Assembly (NCBI GenBank): GCA_024642325.1
Contig: JAHEBI010000211.1
Location: 1-5,195, forward strand
DNA from: Eudoraea sp.
GTDB lineage: Bacteria > Bacteroidota > Bacteroidia > Flavobacteriales > Flavobacteriaceae
DNA length: 5,195 nt
Reading direction: 5' to 3'
Under the pieces are notes generated by a model. That model saw nothing but the letters and a program-made list of their open reading frames with translations. It did no database searches and was not told the origin of the DNA. Below, in pieces: positions 1 through 5,195 of the stretch (the stretch's first letter is position 1; every line of letters starts with the position of its first letter). A program made the position numbers and the translations under genes.

Positions 1-1013
1 ATGCTTTTTGGGCTGACAGGGACATCCCTGATTCATGGAAAAAATTTAGAGATATTGCCTTGTATTGGCTGGAGATGGGTGTGGATGGTTTCCGCTTTGA
101 CATGGCTGAAATGGTGCCTGTGGAATTCTGGAGTTATATGAATTCCAATATTAAAATGAAAAACCCCGATGCTTTTCTGTTGGCTGAGGTTTACAACCCT
201 GATTTATACAGGGCCTATATTCATTTGGGGAAAATGGATTATTTGTATGACAAGGTAGAGTTTTATGACAGCCTGAAGCATATTATGCAGGGTCATGGAT
301 GGACAGACCATATTCCGGTTGTGCAAAGAGGATTGCAGGATATTGAGCATCAGATGTTACATTTTCTTGAAAATCACGATGAACAGCGAATAGCAAGTCC
401 GGACTTCTCAGGTAGTGCGGAAAAAGGAAAACCGGCAATGGTCGTATCAGCTACGATCAGCACTTCACCCACTATGATCTATTTTGGACAGGAAGTGGGA
501 GAACCGGGAAAAGAATTAGCTGGTTTTGGTAGCCCGACCAGGACATCAATATTTGATTATATAGGGGTTCCCCACCATCAAAGGTGGGTGAATAATAAAA
601 AGTTTGATGGGGGTCAATTGCAACCGGAAGAAAGTGAATTAAGGGATTTTTACAAAAGGTTACTCAATTTTACAATTGGGAGTGAGGCCTTAATGGGCAG
701 GTATGAGGACATTCATTATTACAATAGGGATCATACTGAAAATTACAACTATCGGGTACTGTCATATGTTCGATGGTCTCCAAATGAGAAGCTGGTTGTC
801 ATCGCAAATTTTGACGCAGAGGAGTCTTATTTTTTTGATTTAAAAATCCCGGGGGAAATAATAAAGGAGTGGAAGTTGCAGGAAGGCTCATTTACTATGA
901 CAGATGTACTTTATGGGGAAGCCAAAAATGTATTGAATGTTCATGCAGGAATAGGCACATTAAAGATGGAGATTGCACCTTTAGAATCGTTTATCTTTAA
1001 ACTTTCAGATTAA
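1..1013 (+). CDS. Alpha-amylase family glycoside hydrolase (GH13), C-terminal part, 5' end outside the window
   Basis: The reading frame is open from the first complete codon (position 3) to TAA at 1011-1013, giving 336 visible residues. The N-terminal part of the catalytic barrel lies before the window, so any start inside it, such as the TTG at 60, is not the true start. GH13 conserved regions are visible in order: region II GFRFDMAEMVP with the nucleophile Asp33 (nt 99-101) and its preceding Arg31; region III LLAEVY with the acid/base Glu62 (nt 186-188); region IV FLENHDEQR with His125-Asp126 (nt 375-380); then a TMIYFGQE segment (from nt 471) like the barrel's last conserved region. The roughly 100 C-terminal residues look like the usual beta-sandwich domain C. 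The catalytic set is therefore intact, and the family hydrolyses or transfers alpha-1,4-glucan bonds in starch, glycogen or maltodextrins. Exact specificity, GH13 subfamily and cell location cannot be told without the N-terminus. It is probably the last gene of a locus to the left, since an inverted repeat follows its stop. Confidence 0.93.
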   Translation, partial: AFWADRDIPDSWKKFRDIALYWLEMGVDGFRFDMAEMVPVEFWSYMNSNIKMKNPDAFLLAEVYNPDLYRAYIHLGKMDYLYDKVEFYDSLKHIMQGHGWTDHIPVVQRGLQDIEHQMLHFLENHDEQRIASPDFSGSAEKGKPAMVVSATISTSPTMIYFGQEVGEPGKELAGFGSPTRTSIFDYIGVPHHQRWVNNKKFDGGQLQPEESELRDFYKRLLNFTIGSEALMGRYEDIHYYNRDHTENYNYRVLSYVRWSPNEKLVVIANFDAEESYFFDLKIPGEIIKEWKLQEGSFTMTDVLYGEAKNVLNVHAGIGTLKMEIAPLESFIFKLSD

Positions 1014-1019
1014 AATTCA

Positions 1020-1071
1020 ATAAAGATGAATCCGCAAATCTAAAACCATTTCATTGCAGATTCATCTTTAT
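1020..1071. terminator. Inverted repeat between convergent genes, likely bidirectional terminator
   Basis: The arms 1020-1037 and 1054-1071 pair at 17 of 18 positions (one C/A mismatch at 1033/1058) around a 16-nt loop. The outer base pairs are AT-only (ATAAA against TTTAT), and the inner stem GATGAATC/GATTCATC is more mixed. The repeat begins 6 bases after the amylase stop and ends 8 bases before the convergent stop of the membrane-protein gene. This is where a terminator serving both strands would sit: each strand has A's before and T's after the central stem. There is no long separate T-tract, so the function is inferred from position and symmetry. Confidence 0.6.
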
Positions 1072-1079
1072 GGTTATGT

Positions 1080-1508
1080 TTAGGAGGCTGTAGCTTTTGG
1101 GGCTGTAGCTTTATAGACAAGTGAAATTACAATACCAATAATTCCATAAAAAACAATTTCCAAAATAGCTTCAACTAATTGTCCATACATATCTATTACC
1201 TCTGTTGTTGATTGGTTGAGCAGGCCTAATCCGAGACCGGTAAATATTCCTACCCAGATTCCAAATTTAAATCCTTGCGATGCATTATGTACCCCTCTGG
1301 CCCATTTGCCATAAATAGAACTAAGGGCAAATACTGCAATAATGTTGCTGACGGCAAGCAGAAGCATTTCAGGCGGATCCTTCATAATGTCATTTAGGGT
1401 ATGTGCCTCAAAAAATTCCACTGTTGCGAATCCCCAGATCACATAACCAAGTACGAACATGACCGCAAACCCGGCCAAAGTAGCTAATAAATTTTGTTTT
1501 GTTAACAT
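1080..1508 (-). CDS. Small four-helix integral membrane protein of unknown function
   Basis: This is a complete 142-residue protein with ATG at 1506-1508 and TAA at 1080-1082. Four hydrophobic segments are visible at about residues 8-29, 47-66, 80-98 and 111-132. The first two are joined by a polar stretch with the motif MKDPPEM (residues 42-48). A basic, Trp-containing turn (GKWARG, 67-72) lies between helices 2 and 3. Helix 3 is rich in glycine (GxxxGxGxG, about 87-95), suggesting tight helix packing. I recall similar small proteins, with a PP motif after helix 1 and a glycine-rich third helix, as common in Flavobacteriia and generally annotated as hypothetical. No catalytic or transport motif is visible and I assign no function. 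No Shine-Dalgarno motif precedes the start (A-rich leader). It is monocistronic: divergent from the phosphodiesterase gene and convergent with the amylase gene. The C-terminal tail carries a five-residue tandem repeat, described separately. Confidence 0.85.
   Translation of the reverse strand: MLTKQNLLATLAGFAVMFVLGYVIWGFATVEFFEAHTLNDIMKDPPEMLLLAVSNIIAVFALSSIYGKWARGVHNASQGFKFGIWVGIFTGLGLGLLNQSTTEVIDMYGQLVEAILEIVFYGIIGIVISLVYKATAPKATAS
1083..1112 (-). repeat. 15-bp tandem duplication encoding KATAP-KATAS tail
   Basis: Two adjacent 15-bp units, 1083-1097 and 1098-1112, match at 13 of 15 positions, including an identical 12-base run (GGCTGTAGCTTT on the + strand). On the coding (minus) strand they give KATAP then KATAS, the last ten residues of the membrane protein just before its stop. 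Because codon choice as well as amino acids is repeated, a slippage-type duplication is more likely than chance. The tail lies after the last membrane helix. Confidence 0.7.
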
Positions 1509-1530
1509 AGTTTCTAGTGTTTTAGGTTGT

Positions 1531-1620
1531 TGATAACATAAAAATATTAAATAATTAAAATGAATATTATAAAAAATTAATATAAAATTTATTAAATATG
1601 CATTTATACGTCAATTTCAT
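1531..1620. other. Extremely A/T-rich divergent intergenic segment
   Basis: Only 9 of these 90 bases are G or C, and 1541-1599 contains a single G. It lies between two divergent genes, so it probably holds the leftward promoter and upstream elements of both. I could not find a convincing Bacteroidota -33/-7 pair for the leftward gene. The closest is a TATTTTTA on the minus strand (1539-1546), one base off the -7 consensus and lacking a matching -33 element. No open frame of useful length and no convincing hairpin is present. Confidence 0.5.
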
Positions 1621-1645
1621 TCTATATTTAGCAGACATGTATATA

Positions 1646-1677
1646 TTGATTTTTCTAAAGATCATGTTGTACTTTTG
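1646..1677 (+). promoter_or_regulatory. Bacteroidota-type promoter for the phosphodiesterase-flavoprotein unit
   Basis: TACTTTTG at 1670-1677 matches the Bacteroidota sigma-A -7 consensus TAnnTTTG at every fixed position. A TTG at 1646-1648 lies 21 bases upstream and can serve as the -33 element (the consensus spacing is about 19, so this is slightly long). Transcription would start a few bases after 1677, leaving a leader of about 15 bases before ATG 1699. The consensus and spacing are from general knowledge of the phylum. Confidence 0.6.
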
Positions 1678-1698
1678 AGCAGTTAAAAGATCGTTTAG

Positions 1699-2445
1699 AT
1701 GAGAAGATTAATACTGGTTGTTATAATACTTTCTTTTATGAATTGTGGAGAAAAAGGCACCACCATTATAACCATAGGACACAGGGGCGCTATGGGGCAT
1801 GAAACGGAGAATTCCCTAGCCTCAATTCAAAAGGCTCTTGACCTGCATGTGGATATGATAGAGATAGATGTCTTTAAAATCAAAAGTGGTGAAATTGTTG
1901 TGTTTCACGATCAGATGATCGACAGATTAACAAATGGAAGCGGGGATATCGAAACTTTTGATTTGAAAACACTTAAAAATTTCGATCTTGAAGGAGGGCA
2001 TAAAATCCCTCTTCTCAGCGAAGTTTTAGATGTAATGAATCATAAGGTGCCCCTGAATATTGAACTAAAAGGGCCCGGTACATCCCAGGGCGTTAATGAT
2101 ATTATAAAAAATTACACGGAAAATAAAGGCTGGACTCTGGATGATTTTTTAATCTCCAGTTTTGATTGGGAGGAGTTAAAAGAAATGCGTCGTTTAAATA
2201 GGGATCTAGATATTGCGGTACTGACAGAGGATAACCCATTAGACGCCATTGGTATAGCCAGGGAATTGAATGCTATAGCTATAAACCCTAATTACCTTAG
2301 TTTAAATAATGAAAATGTTTCAGAAATTAAAAGGCAGGGGTTTAAAATATTCACCTGGACCGTTAATGATCCAATACAAATTTCGAGAATCAGAGAATTG
2401 GGTATAGATGGTATTTTCACCAATTACCCGGAGCGGGTTAACTAA
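1699..2445 (+). CDS. Glycerophosphodiester phosphodiesterase family protein, probable lipoprotein
   Basis: This is a 248-residue protein with the GDPD TIM-barrel fold. The family hydrolyses glycerophosphodiesters, such as deacylated phospholipids, to glycerol 3-phosphate and an alcohol, using a divalent metal. The residues expected for activity are present: HRG (His28, Arg29), ETENS (35-39), the metal ligands in EID (Glu55, Asp57), the second catalytic His in FHD (His70), IELK (Glu122, Lys124), and the C-terminal FTWTVNDP and GIFTNYP segments. The start is fixed by an in-frame TAG at 1696-1698 directly before the ATG. The N-terminus (MRR, hydrophobic core, FMNC with Cys16) looks like a lipoprotein signal peptide, which would place the enzyme in the envelope, though Asn just before the Cys is unusual. 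Only about seven residues separate Cys16 from the first barrel strand, so there is almost no linker. Its length is close to compact UgpQ-type enzymes rather than to the longer periplasmic GlpQ. Its stop overlaps the next gene's start by one base (TAATG). The convergent glpKF genes fit a role in glycerol-phosphate use. Confidence 0.9.
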   Translation: MRRLILVVIILSFMNCGEKGTTIITIGHRGAMGHETENSLASIQKALDLHVDMIEIDVFKIKSGEIVVFHDQMIDRLTNGSGDIETFDLKTLKNFDLEGGHKIPLLSEVLDVMNHKVPLNIELKGPGTSQGVNDIIKNYTENKGWTLDDFLISSFDWEELKEMRRLNRDLDIAVLTEDNPLDAIGIARELNAIAINPNYLSLNNENVSEIKRQGFKIFTWTVNDPIQISRIRELGIDGIFTNYPERVN

Positions 2446-3752
2446 TGTTTGATGTTATTATAATAGGGGGTGGTGCCGCCGGGTTTTATTGTGCTATTCA
2501 TATTGCAGAAGCAAATCCTAAACTAAAAATAGCGATTCTGGAACGTGGAAAACAAGTACTGACCAAAGTAAAGGTATCAGGTGGTGGCCGGTGTAATGTA
2601 ACCCACGCAGAATTTGAACCATCCTCATTGGTAAAAAATTACCCAAGGGGCGAAAAGGAACTTTTGGGCCCGTTTCATATTTATTCGACAGCTGATACCA
2701 TACGTTTTTTTGAGAAGCGCGGAATATCCATAAAAACAGAATCAGATGGGAGAATGTTCCCTGTTAGTAATTCCTCACAGACCATTATTGATTGTTTTCT
2801 GGATGAAATCGGGAAATATGGTATTCAGCTATTGAAGAGCAGCTCTGTCATAAATATAATGACACATAAGGATATTAATTCTGGAAAAGAAGGAGGATGG
2901 CGGGTACAATCAGTTAAAAAAGAATATCAGGCAAAAAGAATTGTCGTGGCAACAGGGAGCAGCACTAAAATGTGGAATTTATTAGAACATCTTGGTCATA
3001 CCATCGTAACACCTGTACCTTCTTTATTTACATTTAATATAAACGACAGTAGAATTGCAGGAATACAAGGGGTGAGTACCCCGGCCAGGATTGAGCTTTT
3101 ACCCAGACAGATTATAAATAAAGAGGTAAAATCTCAATTCAAAAGCAGAATAGGAGAGGCTTCCAATTTGATTTCAGAAGGTCCGGTTCTTATTACACAC
3201 TGGGGTCTGAGTGGCCCGGCTGTATTAAAACTGTCTGCACGAGCTGCCAGATTATTAAATGAATGTAACTATAGGTTTAGAATAAGGATTAACTGGCTGC
3301 CCGATTTTTATAAACAGGGACTCTTAGCACTTTTTAATGAGATAAAGCAAATTGAAGCAAAGAAGACGGTATACAAAACAAAAGCTATTGATATTCCGGC
3401 AAGATTATGGGGGAAGCTGGTGATGGCATCTGATATAGCCAGGGATTTAAAATGGGCCGATGTTTCAAAGCAGCAGCTCGATCGACTTGGTCAATTTATT
3501 ACTGCTTCAGAATTTAATGTTGATGGCAAGAGTACATTTAAAGAAGAATTTGTAACGGCAGGTGGGGTGGATCTGAAAGAGGTAAATTTTAAAACCTTTG
3601 AAAGTAAAATACTCCCTAATCTTTATTTCGCAGGAGAGGTATTAAATATAGACGCAATTACTGGAGGGTTTAATTTTCAAAATGCCTGGACCGGGGCTTA
3701 TATTGCAGCCCGGGCTATCGCAAAATCATTTCAGGAGACTTTACTTAAATAA
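2445..3752 (+). CDS. HI0933/BaiN-like NAD(P)/FAD-dependent oxidoreductase
   Basis: This is a 435-residue flavoprotein, slightly longer than the roughly 390-410 residues typical of the family. Visible features in order are an N-terminal FAD-binding Rossmann motif GGGAAG (8-13) with the ribose-binding acidic Glu33 (ILERG), the family hallmark SGGGRCNVT (45-53), ATGSST (169-174), the HWGLSGPAVLKLS block (about 252-264), TAGGVD (371-376), and a C-terminal FAD-contacting block AGEVLNIDAITGGFNF (396-411). These define the HI0933-like family (YhiN, BaiN, 'aminoacetone oxidase' in older annotation). BaiN is linked to bile-acid reduction, but most members have no known substrate and I would not transfer that role here. 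The segment after ATG differs from the usual TGGxSxPxxGxxGxGY form. No signal peptide is present, so it is presumably cytoplasmic. Its start codon shares a base with the stop of the phosphodiesterase gene, which implies co-transcription and likely translational coupling. Its 3' end overlaps convergent glpF by 8 bp. Confidence 0.9.
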   Translation: MFDVIIIGGGAAGFYCAIHIAEANPKLKIAILERGKQVLTKVKVSGGGRCNVTHAEFEPSSLVKNYPRGEKELLGPFHIYSTADTIRFFEKRGISIKTESDGRMFPVSNSSQTIIDCFLDEIGKYGIQLLKSSSVINIMTHKDINSGKEGGWRVQSVKKEYQAKRIVVATGSSTKMWNLLEHLGHTIVTPVPSLFTFNINDSRIAGIQGVSTPARIELLPRQIINKEVKSQFKSRIGEASNLISEGPVLITHWGLSGPAVLKLSARAARLLNECNYRFRIRINWLPDFYKQGLLALFNEIKQIEAKKTVYKTKAIDIPARLWGKLVMASDIARDLKWADVSKQQLDRLGQFITASEFNVDGKSTFKEEFVTAGGVDLKEVNFKTFESKILPNLYFAGEVLNIDAITGGFNFQNAWTGAYIAARAIAKSFQETLLK

Positions 3753-4479
3753 GTGGGAACGCCAAATAAAGCAAGGCCGCAAATACTCCTCCCAAAATAG
3801 GGCCAATAACAGGAATCCAGGAATAGGACCAGTCGTTTCCGCCTTTGTTTTTTATAGGTAACAGGGCGTGCATAATTCTTGGACCAAGGTCCCTTGCCGG
3901 GTTAATTGCATAACCTGTAGTACCCCCTAAACAGAGCCCAATTCCCCAAACAACGAAGGCCACGGGAATAGCGCCAAGTGACCCTAAACCTATTATAGCG
4001 TCTGACTCTTCCATAGTGGCATCAGTAAAAAATAGAACCGCGAATATCAGTACAAAAGTTCCTGAAATTTCACCCAGAAGATTTGCAAAAGTATTTCTGA
4101 TGGCCGGACTGGTGCTAAACACTCCGAGTTTTGAAGCTTGTTCTACAGTTCTGTCGAAATGATCTTTATATACCAGCCATACTAATAAAGCGCCTAACAT
4201 AGCACCAATAAATTGCGCCAGCAGGTAGGAGGGGACCATGCTCCAGGAAAACTCGCCCGCTGCTGCCAGCCCTATACTCACGGCAGGATTAATATGCGCT
4301 CCGCTGTAAGGTGCTGCAACAACCACAGCAATATAAACGGCAAAGGCCCAACCGGTTGTAATTACGATCCATCCGCTATCATGTCCCTTGGTATCTTTTA
4401 ATACTACATTCGCGTTGACTCCGCATCCAAGAAGGATTAACAGGAATGTGCCTATTATTTCAGCAATAAATGGTGTCAT
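3745..4479 (-). CDS. glpF: Glycerol uptake facilitator (aquaglyceroporin, MIP family)
   Basis: This is a complete 244-residue inner-membrane channel. Both half-helix motifs are present: NPA at 64-66 within SGAHINPAVSIGLA, and NPARD at 193-197 within GYAINPARDLGPR. The Asp after the second NPAR is a mark of glycerol facilitators over water-only aquaporins. The likely selectivity-filter residues by alignment to recalled E. coli GlpF are Trp44 (20 residues before the first NPA, as Trp48 is in E. coli), Tyr190 (in place of Phe200) and Arg196. The aromatic Trp/Tyr pair fits glycerol passage. Six membrane helices plus two re-entrant half-helices fit the hydrophobicity. It starts at ATG 4477-4479, 20 bases after the glpK stop and without a Shine-Dalgarno motif, so it is almost certainly the second gene of a glpK-glpF operon, letting glycerol diffuse in for phosphorylation by GlpK. 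Its stop (3745-3747) lies inside the 3' end of the convergent flavoprotein gene. Confidence 0.95.
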   Translation of the reverse strand: MTPFIAEIIGTFLLILLGCGVNANVVLKDTKGHDSGWIVITTGWAFAVYIAVVVAAPYSGAHINPAVSIGLAAAGEFSWSMVPSYLLAQFIGAMLGALLVWLVYKDHFDRTVEQASKLGVFSTSPAIRNTFANLLGEISGTFVLIFAVLFFTDATMEESDAIIGLGSLGAIPVAFVVWGIGLCLGGTTGYAINPARDLGPRIMHALLPIKNKGGNDWSYSWIPVIGPILGGVFAALLYLAFPLI

Positions 4480-4499
4480 ATATTAGGAATTGGTTTTAC

Positions 4500-5195
4500 T
4501 TATTTTGCCCAAAATTCTAAAGCTTCTATGGCCTTATACCAACCTTCAATCAGGCTGTTTATGGAATCTCGTTCTGCTGTTGGTTTAAAATGAATGTCGG
4601 TTTGCCAAATCTCCTGAATTTCTTCAATATTTTGCCAGTAACCAACGGCTAGTCCGGCAAGGAAGGCTGCACCCATCACGGTAGTTTCGACTATTTTAGG
4701 CCTTACGGTTACTGTGTTCAACACATCTGCTTGAAATTGCATCAGTAAATTGTTGACGGTAGCGCCTCCATCTACCCGCAGCTCCTTGATTGATATTCCG
4801 GAATCTGCTTCCATAGCCTTTAAAACATCCATAGTTTGAAATGCAATTGATTCCAGAGCCGCCCTCGCAATATGCGCATCCGTACTACCCCGTGTTAAAC
4901 CAAAAATTGTCCCCTTTGCGTGCTGATTCCAATGTGGTGCACCCAAACCGGCAAAAGCCGGGACAAAATAAACCCCACCCGAATCCTGGACAGATCCCGC
5001 CAGTTTTTCCACATCCCCGGATGTCTTAATGATTTTTATACCATCTCTAAGCCATTGCACCACAGCCCCTGCAATAAAAATACTTCCTTCGAGGACATAT
5101 TCAGCTTTTCCATTAATTTTCCAGGCCACTGAGGTAAGAAGATTGTTTTTCGATACTATTGGTTTATCACCAATATTCATTAGCATAAAACAGCC
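4500..5195 (-). CDS. glpK: Glycerol kinase, C-terminal part, 5' end outside the window
   Basis: 231 residues are visible. The frame stays open to the right edge, where it reads GCF before MLMN, matching the GCFMLMN of E. coli GlpK at roughly residue 269 of about 500. The Met at 5184-5186 is therefore internal and the N-terminal half lies outside. The enzyme makes glycerol 3-phosphate from glycerol and ATP in the cytoplasm. Family blocks visible are LEGSIFIAGAVVQWLRD (about 35-51), VPAFAGLGAPHW (78-89), the FGGY-kinase signature around FGLTRG with HIARAALES (98-116), the RVDGGATVNN block (140-149), and MGAAFLAGLAVG (174-185), which lines the ATP site. The catalytic Asp near E. coli 245 is outside the window. 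The C-terminal segment that binds the PTS protein IIA-Glc in E. coli is not conserved (EGWYKAIEAL ending, different preceding ten residues). TAA at 4500-4502 is followed after 20 bases by glpF in the same direction. A glpD or regulator may lie further right, but that is not seen. Confidence 0.96.
   Translation of the reverse strand, partial: GCFMLMNIGDKPIVSKNNLLTSVAWKINGKAEYVLEGSIFIAGAVVQWLRDGIKIIKTSGDVEKLAGSVQDSGGVYFVPAFAGLGAPHWNQHAKGTIFGLTRGSTDAHIARAALESIAFQTMDVLKAMEADSGISIKELRVDGGATVNNLLMQFQADVLNTVTVRPKIVETTVMGAAFLAGLAVGYWQNIEEIQEIWQTDIHFKPTAERDSINSLIEGWYKAIEALEFWAK

Noticed and set aside
60..62. TTG at 60 as the start of the amylase gene
   Set aside because: The frame is open upstream to position 3 and encodes residues that fit GH13, and the family needs an N-terminal barrel half, so the gene simply runs in from outside the window.
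1531..1620. A/T-rich tract as a replication origin, attachment site or small RNA gene
   Set aside because: No repeated DnaA-box-like motifs, direct repeats or stable hairpin were found, and divergent promoters explain the composition.
3707..3716. Perfect 10-bp palindrome AGCCCGGGCT
   Set aside because: It falls in codons for conserved alanine-rich residues of the flavoprotein and is short enough to arise by chance. It is considered only as part of the larger hairpin.
4213..4401. Plus-strand open frame of 62 codons inside glpF
   Set aside because: It lies wholly antisense to a well-conserved channel gene, has low-complexity composition unlike a protein domain, and has no promoter or start signal.
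4841..5132. Two overlapping plus-strand open frames inside glpK
   Set aside because: They are antisense to conserved kinase blocks, overlap each other in different frames, and show no recognisable domain.
5184..5186. ATG on the minus strand as the start of glycerol kinase
   Set aside because: The three codons before it read GCF, as in the conserved GCFMLMN of GlpK, so this Met is internal and the gene continues past the right edge.
1..5195. A defence system, mobile island or undescribed multi-gene system
   Set aside because: All six genes belong to widespread metabolic or membrane families, no integrase, transposase, tRNA or flanking repeats are present, and nothing in base composition by eye suggests transfer.

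Overview
The window looks like chromosomal DNA of a Bacteroidota bacterium, most likely a flavobacterium or close relative. The evidence is AT-rich DNA, A/T-rich leaders with no Shine-Dalgarno motif before the genes, a Bacteroidota-type promoter (TAnnTTTG) before one gene, a lipoprotein-type leader, and protein variants I associate with this phylum. The lineage is an inference from these traits and not a database match.

Layout, left to right. Positions 1-1013 (+) hold the C-terminal part of a GH13 alpha-amylase-family enzyme whose start lies before the window. A strong inverted repeat (1020-1071) sits between its stop and the convergent stop of a small four-helix membrane protein (1080-1508, -). 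A very A/T-rich divergent intergenic region (1509-1698) carries a good promoter candidate for a two-gene rightward unit. That unit is a probable lipoprotein glycerophosphodiester phosphodiesterase (1699-2445), whose stop overlaps the start of an HI0933/BaiN-type FAD oxidoreductase (2445-3752) by one base. Converging on it from the right, and overlapping its 3' end by 8 bp, is a leftward glycerol operon: glycerol kinase glpK (4500 to beyond 5195, N-terminal half outside) followed after 20 bp by the glycerol facilitator glpF (3745-4479).

Functionally the right two thirds suggest use of glycerol and glycerophosphodiesters. The phosphodiesterase would split deacylated phospholipids in the envelope, GlpF admits glycerol, and GlpK traps it as glycerol 3-phosphate. 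The alpha-amylase fragment is probably the end of a separate alpha-glucan locus to the left. The role of the flavoprotein is not known from the sequence.

I found no mobile element, CRISPR array, RNA gene, or evidence of an undescribed multi-gene system. The region reads as ordinary metabolic chromosome. The points worth a second look are small: the inverted repeat, the altered dinucleotide-region motif in the flavoprotein, the convergent gene overlap, the unusual lipobox, and a tandem duplication at the end of the membrane protein.
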